A stretch of DNA of 6,365 bases from Gemmatimonadota bacterium (GCA_003222235.1 QHVD01000070.1:6396-12760); one strand, 5' to 3'; shown: positions 1 to 6,365, counted from the first letter of the stretch. Numbers and translations: made by a program. Notes: generated by a model not told the origin, from the sequence alone.

Positions 1-14
1 CCGGTAGGGGCGGC

Positions 15-40
15 AAAAGGCGGCACGGGTCCCTGCCGCC
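15..40 (-). terminator. Rho-independent terminator after lptG
   Basis: Read on the minus strand, GGCGGCA (40-34) pairs perfectly with TGCCGCC (25-19) to make a 7-bp G+C-rich stem with an 8-base loop, followed at once by TTTT (18-15). The stem begins two bases after the lptG stop codon, which is where an operon terminator is expected. The T-tract is short (four), so termination may be partial. The remaining bases 1-14 hold nothing I can call. Confidence 0.65.
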
Positions 41-41
41 C

Positions 42-1102
42 TTACGTTCTCACCTTCCCTACGAGCCAGACCCCTGCGGCCCCGAACAGCAGATTCGGCA
101 CCCATGCCGCGAGCGTCGGCGGGAGCACGCCTCCGGCGCCCACTGCCTTCGAAAGCTGGAACATGAGGAGATCCACGAACGTGGTGGCGAGACACACGGC
201 GACGCCCCAGGCGAGGCCGCTCCGCGGCGTGGAGATGGCGAGCGGCGCGCCGAACAGCGCGATGATGATGCAGGCGCAGGGAACCGAGAACTTGAGGGCG
301 CGATCCACGCGCAGCTTCTTCGTGTCGGACCCCGACCGCGCCAGCGCGTCGATGTAGCGCCCCAGCTCGGCATAGCGCATCTCCTCGGGCGCCTTGGGCT
401 CGGCGAGGAGCTCGGCCGGCGTCTCGGTGAGCGCGCGGGTCCGGAACCCGTCGAACGTGAACGCCGCCTCCCAGCCCGGCTCCAGCAGATAGCGGACGCT
501 GCCCTTCGCTTCGTGGTGTCATAGCTCGCCCGCGGCGCCGCGATCACGATGGTGGGATACTCGGGCCCGGTGCCCTCGCGCTCCAGGATCAGGTCGCGCA
601 TCTCACGCGTCGCGATCTCGAGCGACCGGATCGCGTACACCCAGCCCCCGTCCGCGCGGTAGACGAAGTTGTAGCGCGACGGCGTCGAACGGACCTGCCG
701 CTCCCCGAGGAGCTCGGCCCGCCGGATCGAGGTGACCGGAGACAGCTCCGTGAGCCCGAGGTCCAGCACCGCCGCGACGAGCGAGGCTCCAACCAGAGGC
801 AGCATCACCCGGTGAAAGGAGATCCCCGACGCCTTGGCCGCGGTCAGCTCCGAGTATCGCCCCAGCACGCCCACCGTGAACACGACGGCGAACAGCACCG
901 CCACCGGGAGCACGAGCGAGATCGCCTCGGGGAGGAAGTACACGTAGGAGAGCGCCACCTTCTCTTTCGCGATCCCGCGCCCCAGATACGTGTCGAGCTT
1001 GTCCACCAGGTCGATCACCATCACCAGGAACGGGAAACCAAGCACAGTGAAGAGGAAGACTTTCGTCCACTCCCGCAGGACGTAACGGTCCAGCGTGCTC
1101 AC
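42..1102 (-). pseudogene. lptG: LptG-like LPS export permease (YjgP/YjgQ family), interrupted by one frameshift
   Basis: Inner-membrane permease that, in characterised systems, pairs with LptF and the ATPase LptB to extract LPS and pass it to the periplasmic bridge. The first 197 residues (1102 to 512) carry membrane segments at about 14-31, 52-79 and 99-117, the family motif SELTAAKASGIS (84-95) and the start of the periplasmic beta-jellyroll. The reading frame then changes: the matching continuation (SVRYLLEPGW, then EMRYAELGRYIDAL, then three more membrane segments with the ALFGAPLA motif) lies in another minus-strand frame down to the TAA at 44-42. A missing base around 504-518 explains it; restoring one base gives 353 aa, normal for the family. 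Uncorrected, translation would run in a wrong frame to a TAG at 61-59 and lose TM4-6. The GTG start is chosen because it overlaps the lptF stop (GTGA, 1102-1099), has a good ribosome site, and gives the family-typical beginning STLDRYVLREW. Either a sequencing error or a genuine recent lesion. Confidence 0.88.
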
Positions 1103-2727
1103 GCGCCCCTCCGGTGAGCGCGCCGCTGGAGGGCGCGGAGCCGGTTGAGCCACCCGACCCACTTCGCCACGGCATCGCCCACGTCGCCCCAGTCGGCGCC
1201 GTAGGGGGAGCTTCCCGGCTTGCGGACGCGCCACAGTCCCACGAGCCCGACGACCGCGAAGAGCAGGTTCGGAGTCCACATCGCGAAGAACGGAGATACG
1301 AGCAGGCGATCCCCCAGCTCCTCGCCGCCGATCAAGCCGATGTAGTACACGGTGAAGACCGCCAGACTCACACCGATCACCAGCCCCACGCCGCCGCGCT
1401 GGAACCGCAGCCCCACCGGCGCGCCCACGAGCGCGAAGATGATGCACGCCGCGGCGATCGCGCACTTCTTGTGGATCTCGACCTCGTACCCCGCCGCCCG
1501 CTGCCGCGCGGCCCGGGCCCGCTGCTCTTCACCGATTGATGCGCCGGCCGTGACGAGCGCTGATGGCGGCATGGCCGGCACGGGACGGGGGAGCGGCATG
1601 ACGCGCGGGGCCTGCGCTGCGGGAGCGAGGGGGACCGGCCGGGCAGGGGGGTGAGGGGGGCGGGAGGGGCGGGGGGGAGCGACGCGATGCGGCTTACGGG
1701 TCTCTGGGGTCTGGGCCGCGGCCGACCGCGGGGAGAGCAACGCTGCCAGGCGGCGCAGGGCGCGGCAGTAGACGCCCGGCGGCGCCGTGTCCCGCGGCGC
1801 GGCGCGCAGCGGCGTCAACACCGGCGCCAGCCCCGCCAGCCGGCGGAGATCGCTCTCCACGGCGAGCCCCGCCTCCAGCTGCGCCCGCTCCTGGTCTCGG
1901 CGCGCCGCCTCGACCTGGCCGCGCATCTCGCAGATCGTCATCTCGCGGTCGCTCTTGTACGTGTCTTGCCCGGTCAGCACGAGCGTATCCCGCACGCCCG
2001 CCACGCGGATACGGTTGACGCGAAAGAACGTGCGGTTGAATTGGGTGGGGTCGGTGCGGTTGACTCCCCGGATGTCGCCGTCCTCGAGCGTCAGGTACAA
2101 GTCGCGACCCCCGGGGGTATACGCCATCCGACCCGAGCGGGCGGTGATGATGCGGCGGCGCTCGGCGTCTTCCAGGTCGTAAATCGTCACGTCCTTGAGC
2201 TTGTTCGTGTTCGGGTCGATGTGCGTGGCCCGCAGGAAGAACTGCTCCGGCACGACCTCGTTGATCACCTGCTCCTTGAGCGTGAACGAGGGCTTCTTGC
2301 GCTGAATGTCCACTTGCAGGGTGCGCAGGCGGTGATTGGTGCGCGGGAGCACCTGGTCGTTCCAGGCGAACGACAGCGCGCCGACGAGCGTCGCGCCGAC
2401 GAGCACCGGCGCGACGACCCGCCCGGTGCTGACCCCGCTCGCCGCCAGCGCGGTGATCTCGTTGTCCGCCGCGAGCCGCGTGAACGCGTGCAGCACCGCG
2501 ACGAGCACCGCCATCGGGAGCGTCACCGCGACGATGAACGGGATCGAGAGGACGAAGACCTCGATGATGACGCCCCAGGGGAGCCCCTTGCCGACCAGGT
2601 TCCCGAACTGCTTCGCGATTTGCTGGAGGAGCATCAGACCCGTCAAAGCTGTCAGCGCGAAGCCGAGCGGCGCGAGATGCTGGCGCAGGAGGTACCGGGT
2701 CAGAGTGCGCACGGTCGGTCGCGCCAT
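1099..2727 (-). CDS. lptF: LptF-like LPS export permease with a long proline-rich periplasmic insertion
   Basis: Partner of LptG in the LptB2FG exporter that lifts LPS out of the inner membrane. The protein is 542 aa; the family is usually about 350-400. Visible layout: membrane segments at about 15-36, 52-81 and 103-120; the family motif DNEITALAASGVS (88-100); periplasmic beta-jellyroll from about 121 to 255; a helix REMTICEMRGQVEAARRD (261-278) matching the pre-TM4 helix of LptG; then about 130-135 extra residues, first charged and helical (279-300), then proline-rich (about 345-388); then YEVEIHKK leading into membrane segments at about 423-443, 447-467 and 482-500 with the typical FALVGAPVGL and MWTPNLLF signatures; and a basic cytoplasmic tail (501-542). 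The frame is intact through the low-complexity part because TM4-6 follow in phase. The ATG at 2727 has GGAG 11 bases upstream, rather far; a GTG at 2712-2710 (residue 6, beginning VRTLTRYLLRQHL) is a credible alternative because a TATAAT box overlaps the ATG. First gene of the operon; overlaps lptG by 4 bp. Confidence 0.93.
   Translation of the reverse strand: MARPTVRTLTRYLLRQHLAPLGFALTALTGLMLLQQIAKQFGNLVGKGLPWGVIIEVFVLSIPFIVAVTLPMAVLVAVLHAFTRLAADNEITALAASGVSTGRVVAPVLVGATLVGALSFAWNDQVLPRTNHRLRTLQVDIQRKKPSFTLKEQVINEVVPEQFFLRATHIDPNTNKLKDVTIYDLEDAERRRIITARSGRMAYTPGGRDLYLTLEDGDIRGVNRTDPTQFNRTFFRVNRIRVAGVRDTLVLTGQDTYKSDREMTICEMRGQVEAARRDQERAQLEAGLAVESDLRRLAGLAPVLTPLRAAPRDTAPPGVYCRALRRLAALLSPRSAAAQTPETRKPHRVAPPRPSRPPHPPARPVPLAPAAQAPRVMPLPRPVPAMPPSALVTAGASIGEEQRARAARQRAAGYEVEIHKKCAIAAACIIFALVGAPVGLRFQRGGVGLVIGVSLAVFTVYYIGLIGGEELGDRLLVSPFFAMWTPNLLFAVVGLVGLWRVRKPGSSPYGADWGDVGDAVAKWVGWLNRLRALQRRAHRRGA
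1106..1112 (-). promoter_or_regulatory. Ribosome binding site of lptG
   Basis: The minus strand reads GGAGGGG at 1112-1106, three bases before the GTG at 1102-1100; the GGAGG core is five bases from the start. It lies inside the last codons of lptF, so together with the GTGA stop/start overlap it indicates translational coupling. It decides the lptG start in favour of this GTG over the much longer open frame upstream. Confidence 0.7.
1621..1677 (+). repeat. Cluster of G-runs (possible G-quadruplex) inside lptF
   Basis: On the plus strand at least eight runs of three to seven G occur within 57 bases (1621-1623, 1629-1633, 1641-1643, 1646-1651, 1655-1660, 1662-1664, 1666-1669, 1671-1677), separated by loops of 1-7 bases. 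This easily satisfies the usual G-quadruplex pattern. Because lptF is on the minus strand, the G-rich strand is the transcription template and the mRNA is C-rich, encoding the proline-rich segment. Structure formation is inference; codon choice for proline and arginine in a high-GC genome could produce it passively. Confidence 0.6.
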
Positions 2728-2754
2728 TATATTCGGAACTCCAAGTCTCTACAA
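2726..2754 (-). promoter_or_regulatory. Candidate sigma70-type promoter for lptFG, overlapping the annotated lptF ATG
   Basis: The minus strand carries TTGTAG (2754-2749), a 17-base spacer and a perfect TATAAT (2731-2726). The last two bases of the -10 box are the AT of the lptF ATG, so transcription would begin near 2719, after that ATG but about seven bases before the in-frame GTG at 2712. In a 70% GC region this A/T-rich patch stands out. The -35 matches the consensus only in TTG. If this promoter is real, lptF would be read from the GTG on a nearly leaderless transcript; if the ATG is used with the GGAG at 2742-2739, the promoter must lie further upstream, inside sprA. Confidence 0.45.
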
Positions 2755-2757
2755 GGG

Positions 2758-5700
2758 ATGCGGCGTCCCACCGAAGCCCTCCTCGCCCTCTCGCTCGTCA
2801 TACCCCAGGCCCACGGACAGGATGCGGGCGCGACCGCCGCTCCAGGTCGCCCGCCGACGCTGGTCGCGACTTTTCATTGGGCGCCGATTGCGCCCCCGCG
2901 CAGCGCGGCGCTCCTGCCGGGTGGGCGATTGGGCCCGCATTCGACTCCCGCCGTCGTTGCGGCCGCCTGGGAACGGCGCATGCGCGCCCTGCTGCCGCCC
3001 CCTGGGGCGCTGGCGGAACCGCTCGCTGCCGCGCCCGCGCCTCCCCCGTCCCCCGCGCCGCCCCAGCCGCCCGCCGCCGTCCGTCCGATCCGCGTCTTGG
3101 GCGCCCCCGCCGAGCTCCGCATGGATCTCACTGTTCGCTTCGAGCTCAAGGCCGACCGGTTCCGCAATCTGACGTGCACGTCGATCGACCGGCAGCAGGC
3201 GATCTCGGGATGCCGGGGAGGATTCCCGACGGTCAGTCCCGTGTCGCAGTACGCGGTGCGCACCGGCGGCGTCGTGGGCCAGCGGCTGCACGTGGACGTG
3301 GATTTCGACAGCCGCCGGGAGTTCGACGCCAACAACAACCTGAAGATCTGGTATCAGGGACTCGAGGACGACGTCCTGAAGCGCGTCGAGGCCGGGAACG
3401 TCACCTTCCGCGCTCCGCCCTCCCGCTTCATCACCGCGGCCATCCCCGCGAACAACTTCGGCGTGCAGGCGGCGGCGCAACTCGGCTCGCTCGAGCTGAC
3501 CGGGATCTACGCCCAGCAGCGAGGGAACGTCATCAAGGATCGTGTCTACGACGTGGGCGCGACGACGACCCAACCGATTGATCGCGTCGCGCGCGACCTG
3601 GACTACGAAGCGGGCCGGTTCTTCTTCGCGGTCGATCCTGCCCTGATCCCGGGCTACCCGGCCGTGGACGTCCTCGCGATCAACTCGCCGAGCCTCCCCG
3701 ATTCCTTGCGCGTGGGGAGCCTGCACGTCTATCGGGTGCGGGCCCTCTCTCCACTCTCGAACAGCAACCAGAACATCGGCGGCGTGCGGGCGGTGGCCTG
3801 CGGCCCGAGCCCGCGCCGGTCCGTGGACTGCGGCGCGCAGCGCGCCGGTCCCTTCCAATGGGAGATCTTGCAGGAGGGGAGGGACTACTACGTGGACCCG
3901 AGCGGCAGCTGGTTCGCGCTCGCCACGCGGCTTGACCAGAGCGACTACCTCGCGGTCTCCTACGTCCCGGCGGGCCAGACGGGCTGCGTTTCCCCGTCTG
4001 CCGGCGCGGGACGCTGCGTCGGCACGTTCCCTGTCGCGGCGCACCCCGACACGTCCCTGGTCGACACGCTTCGATTGGTCTACGATCCCAAGCCGGGCGT
4101 GACGGCGGGCTCGCCCAGCTTCCGCTTCGAGATCCGCAGCGCCTACCGCGTCGGCGGCGGCGAGATCACGCGCGAGACCGTGCAGCTCGTCGTCACGGTG
4201 AACCAGCGCGAGCGGACCGTCGCAACCGGAGAGACCTACCTCGCGCGGCTCGGGCTCGCGCTCCAGTCGGACCCGACCAGGTTCGACCAATACAACCGCC
4301 TCTTCCCGCGCACCCGCGATCCCGGCCAGGGCGCACCGTTGCGGGACTACTTCGTCCTGTTCCCGCACCTCGAGCCCTTCGCCGACTCGACCAAGCTCGC
4401 GCCCACCGAGCGCAACGACTCGCTCTATCGCACCCCCCGCGCCCTCCTGACGAGCCAGGGGCCCCCCTCGGTGTTCGCGCTGCGGCTCCAGGCCGACGTG
4501 TCCGCGTCGGCCGACCGGAGTACGCTGTCCCTCAACAGCTTCCAGATCCGTGACGGGAGCGAGAAGATCTCCATCGGCGGCCGCCTGCTCACGCGGGACG
4601 TGGACTACACCATCGACTACGCCAGCGGGCAGGTGCAGTTCAAGAACCCCGACTCGCTGTTCCAGGGCGGCGCGGCCCAGGTGCGCGCCCAGTTCGAGGA
4701 GCGCGCCGCGTTTGCCGTCGCGCCCACGTCGGTCTATGGCCTCGCGGCACGGTACGACCTCGGCGCGCGCGGCCAGGTGACCCTCACCGGGCTGTTCCAG
4801 AACGAGCAGAGCGCGTTCACCCGGCCCCCCCTCGGCCTCGAGCCCTCCTCGAGCTTCATCGGCGGCGTGAGCACGGAGCTGCATTTCCGGCCCGACTTCC
4901 TCACGCGGGCGCTGAACAAGCTGCTGGGCATCCACACCGACGTCCCCTCGCTGCTGAGCGTTTCCGCGGAGGCTGCGCTGTCGCGTCCCAGCCCGAACCG
5001 GGCCGGCCAGGCCTATGTGGAGGAATTCGAGTCCGAGGCGGGACGCTTCATCTCCCTCGCCGAGAGCGGCTGGCATTGGGGGAGCGTCCCCGCGACCGCG
5101 CGCGGCGCCGAGCCGTTCGGGATCCCGGCGGCGGGATTCGATCCGGCCGCCGCCGCCGCCCTGACCTGGCAGAGCCTGCCCCTCGACTCGGCCGGCACCC
5201 CAATCCAGTTCCTGGCGCAGCAGATCGACCCCACGATCCGGGTCGTGGGCCAGGCGCAACCGGCCGAGCCGGCGCTCTGGCTGATGCTGCACCCCGACAC
5301 GGTGCTGGGCCTCGCGGACTCGCGGACGGGCGCGCCCAGTTGGGTCCGCCCGCATCGGGACGGCACGCGCTGGCGCTCTATCACGCAGGCTCTCTCTCCC
5401 ACCGGCATCGACTTGTCGCGCGTCGAGTACATCGAGGTGTGGGTGTGGGAGGACAACCACCGGACCGCCAAGGCCAACCACGCCGCGCTGCTGATGGACT
5501 TCGGCGCGGTGTTCGAGGACGCGCTCGCGTGGGTCCCCCAGTCCTTCACGCACACCGATGCCGGGGACACGACGTACTACGGCCAGCGCTTCGTGGGCAG
5601 GGGGAGACTCGACACCGAGCGGGATCCGATCACGCACTCCTGGGACGCGAGGCTCACCGATGAGGGCATTCTTTCCGACCGCGTGACCGACGGCATCGCC

Positions 5701-6365
5701 GACTCGACGCTGGGCGTCGTGGTGGACACGTTGCCGCTGTGCAGCGCCACGCAGCACGGCCTGCTCGCACAGTACCGCTTCGGGGATCTCCGCTCCCGCT
5801 GCGGGCGGCACAACGGCTTCGTGGACACCGAAGACTTGGACGGCGACCTCCAGCTCGACTCGGTGGCGGGAGTCCGCACCGGGGAGAGCTTCGTGCGCTT
5901 CGTGTTCCCGATCGGCGACGACCGTTTCTACGTGCGCGACGGCGGCATGGTCCCGGTGCTGGACGCCAACGGGACGCCCGACGGGACTGCGGGCTGGCGG
6001 CTGTACCGCATTCCGTTTCGCGCCGACACCATCGAGGAGGGGCTCGTGAACCTGCGCCAGATTCAGAGCCTGCGGCTCACGCTCGTCGCGCCGCCCCCTC
6101 CCACCGCCCCCGTGGGGAGTCCCGGCCCGCCCGTCTTCTTCGGCATCGCGCGGTTCCGTCTCGTGGGTGCGGCGTGGCTCAAGCGCGCGGACACGCCGAT
6201 CCGCGGGATCGGCGGCGACCGCGGGGTGGGAGTGGGCGAGGTGATCGCGTCGGTGGTCAGCACGGAGAATCGCGACCTCGGGTACACGCCGCCGCCCGGC
6301 GTGGTCGACGAGGCCGGGCGTCGCGACGCCAGCCTGCAGCTGACCGCCACCCAGATCAACGAGCG
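2758..6365 (+). CDS. sprA: SprA-family giant outer-membrane protein (type 9 secretion translocon homologue), N-terminal 1202 residues, partial
   Basis: No in-frame stop occurs from 2758 to the window end, so the C-terminus is missing; Bacteroidetes SprA proteins are about 2400 aa. In Flavobacterium SprA is a very large outer-membrane beta-barrel that exports type 9 substrates and is needed for gliding. Seen here: signal peptide (MRRPTE, hydrophobic ALLALSLVI, likely cut after AHG at residue 20); a Pro/Ala-rich linker (about 78-108); SprA N-terminal signatures such as NNNLKIWYQGLEDDVL (192-207), GNVTF (213-217) and FITAAIPANNFGVQAAAQLG (224-243); repeated beta modules ending in DYxVD/DYTID (376-380, 617-621); VEYIEVWV followed by LLMDFGAVFEDAL (888-923), matching the family block IEYIEFW...LGxxSEDVL; an acidic DTEDLDGDLQLD loop (1023-1034); and TATQINE (1196-1202) at the very end. 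Eight cysteines fall in four close pairs. The ATG is chosen because it gives the signal peptide; AAGGG abuts it directly, so the ribosome site is poor. Divergent from lptF, starts 30 bp apart. Family call is firm; that it exports type 9 substrates in this organism is inference. Confidence 0.9.
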   Translation, partial: MRRPTEALLALSLVIPQAHGQDAGATAAPGRPPTLVATFHWAPIAPPRSAALLPGGRLGPHSTPAVVAAAWERRMRALLPPPGALAEPLAAAPAPPPSPAPPQPPAAVRPIRVLGAPAELRMDLTVRFELKADRFRNLTCTSIDRQQAISGCRGGFPTVSPVSQYAVRTGGVVGQRLHVDVDFDSRREFDANNNLKIWYQGLEDDVLKRVEAGNVTFRAPPSRFITAAIPANNFGVQAAAQLGSLELTGIYAQQRGNVIKDRVYDVGATTTQPIDRVARDLDYEAGRFFFAVDPALIPGYPAVDVLAINSPSLPDSLRVGSLHVYRVRALSPLSNSNQNIGGVRAVACGPSPRRSVDCGAQRAGPFQWEILQEGRDYYVDPSGSWFALATRLDQSDYLAVSYVPAGQTGCVSPSAGAGRCVGTFPVAAHPDTSLVDTLRLVYDPKPGVTAGSPSFRFEIRSAYRVGGGEITRETVQLVVTVNQRERTVATGETYLARLGLALQSDPTRFDQYNRLFPRTRDPGQGAPLRDYFVLFPHLEPFADSTKLAPTERNDSLYRTPRALLTSQGPPSVFALRLQADVSASADRSTLSLNSFQIRDGSEKISIGGRLLTRDVDYTIDYASGQVQFKNPDSLFQGGAAQVRAQFEERAAFAVAPTSVYGLAARYDLGARGQVTLTGLFQNEQSAFTRPPLGLEPSSSFIGGVSTELHFRPDFLTRALNKLLGIHTDVPSLLSVSAEAALSRPSPNRAGQAYVEEFESEAGRFISLAESGWHWGSVPATARGAEPFGIPAAGFDPAAAAALTWQSLPLDSAGTPIQFLAQQIDPTIRVVGQAQPAEPALWLMLHPDTVLGLADSRTGAPSWVRPHRDGTRWRSITQALSPTGIDLSRVEYIEVWVWEDNHRTAKANHAALLMDFGAVFEDALAWVPQSFTHTDAGDTTYYGQRFVGRGRLDTERDPITHSWDARLTDEGILSDRVTDGIADSTLGVVVDTLPLCSATQHGLLAQYRFGDLRSRCGRHNGFVDTEDLDGDLQLDSVAGVRTGESFVRFVFPIGDDRFYVRDGGMVPVLDANGTPDGTAGWRLYRIPFRADTIEEGLVNLRQIQSLRLTLVAPPPPTAPVGSPGPPVFFGIARFRLVGAAWLKRADTPIRGIGGDRGVGVGEVIASVVSTENRDLGYTPPPGVVDEAGRRDASLQLTATQINE

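Noticed and set aside
500..520. Programmed -1 ribosomal frameshifting as the explanation of the lptG break
   Set aside because: No X-XXY-YYZ slippery heptamer is present at the junction and no obvious stimulatory hairpin follows it; LptG is not known to use recoding.
1103..1465. Extension of the lptG frame upstream to an ATG at 1465
   Set aside because: This part overlaps the conserved TM4-TM6 and tail of LptF in another frame and is Arg-rich without family similarity. The GTG at 1102 has a ribosome site and gives the normal LptG N-terminus.
2728..2733. TATATT as a -10 box for sprA on the plus strand
   Set aside because: Spacing to the sprA ATG would be workable, but no -35-like hexamer lies 16-18 bases upstream (the sequence there is GTGCGC-like), so it is mentioned only as a possibility and not listed as a feature.
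2336..3581. Plus-strand open frames 2336-3172 and 2877-3581
   Set aside because: They are out of phase with the sprA frame, are Arg/Pro/Ser-rich, and overlap real coding sequence (lptF antisense and sprA). No recognisable domain is seen.
2749..5811. A 1020-codon open frame on the minus strand opposite sprA
   Set aside because: Its translation is dominated by Arg, Glu, Gly, His and Ala with no family signal, as expected for the antisense of a high-GC gene. The plus strand in the same region encodes clear SprA signatures in one uninterrupted frame.
1..6365. tRNA, rRNA, CRISPR, insertion sequence or attachment site
   Set aside because: Coding sequence fills nearly the whole window; no regularly spaced direct repeats, transposase-like protein or long terminal inverted repeats were seen on either strand.

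Overview
The window is a high-GC (roughly 70% by eye) bacterial chromosome segment from a diderm (LPS-type) organism. It holds three protein genes in a divergent arrangement and almost no intergenic DNA. The gene families and protein style point to a Gemmatimonadota-like bacterium, probably environmental or metagenomic. That assignment is inference from high GC plus a SprA-family protein and from recalled similarity; no search was run.

Left part, minus strand (15-2727): a two-gene operon for the inner-membrane permeases of LPS export, lptF then lptG. The lptF stop and the lptG GTG start overlap as GTGA, and a strong Shine-Dalgarno sits in front of lptG. A compact hairpin plus T-tract (15-40) lies just past the lptG stop and probably ends the transcript. 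LptF is unusually long (542 aa) because of about 130-135 extra residues, partly charged helix and partly proline-rich, just before its fourth membrane segment. The DNA under the proline-rich part is a dense cluster of G-runs on the plus strand. LptG is interrupted by a single-base frameshift near position 504-518. Both halves are well conserved, so either the gene is very recently broken or there is a sequence/assembly error.

Centre (2728-2757): only 30 bp separates the two divergent start codons. A sigma70-like promoter (TTGTAG, 17 bp, TATAAT) faces lptF, but its -10 box overlaps the lptF ATG. This raises the possibility that the true lptF start is the GTG five codons downstream.

Right part, plus strand (2758-6365, running off the window): the first 1202 codons of a giant SprA-family outer-membrane protein, homologous to the gliding/type 9 secretion translocon SprA (Sov) of Bacteroidetes. 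It has a signal peptide, a proline/alanine-rich linker, SprA N-terminal signatures, repeated beta modules, and eight cysteines in four close pairs. Because it has no stop inside the window, it must be read as a through-running open frame in phase with position 2758.

Taken together, the locus is about the cell envelope: an LPS export permease pair next to, and divergently transcribed from, a giant outer-membrane barrel. No mobile element, CRISPR array, tRNA or rRNA was seen.
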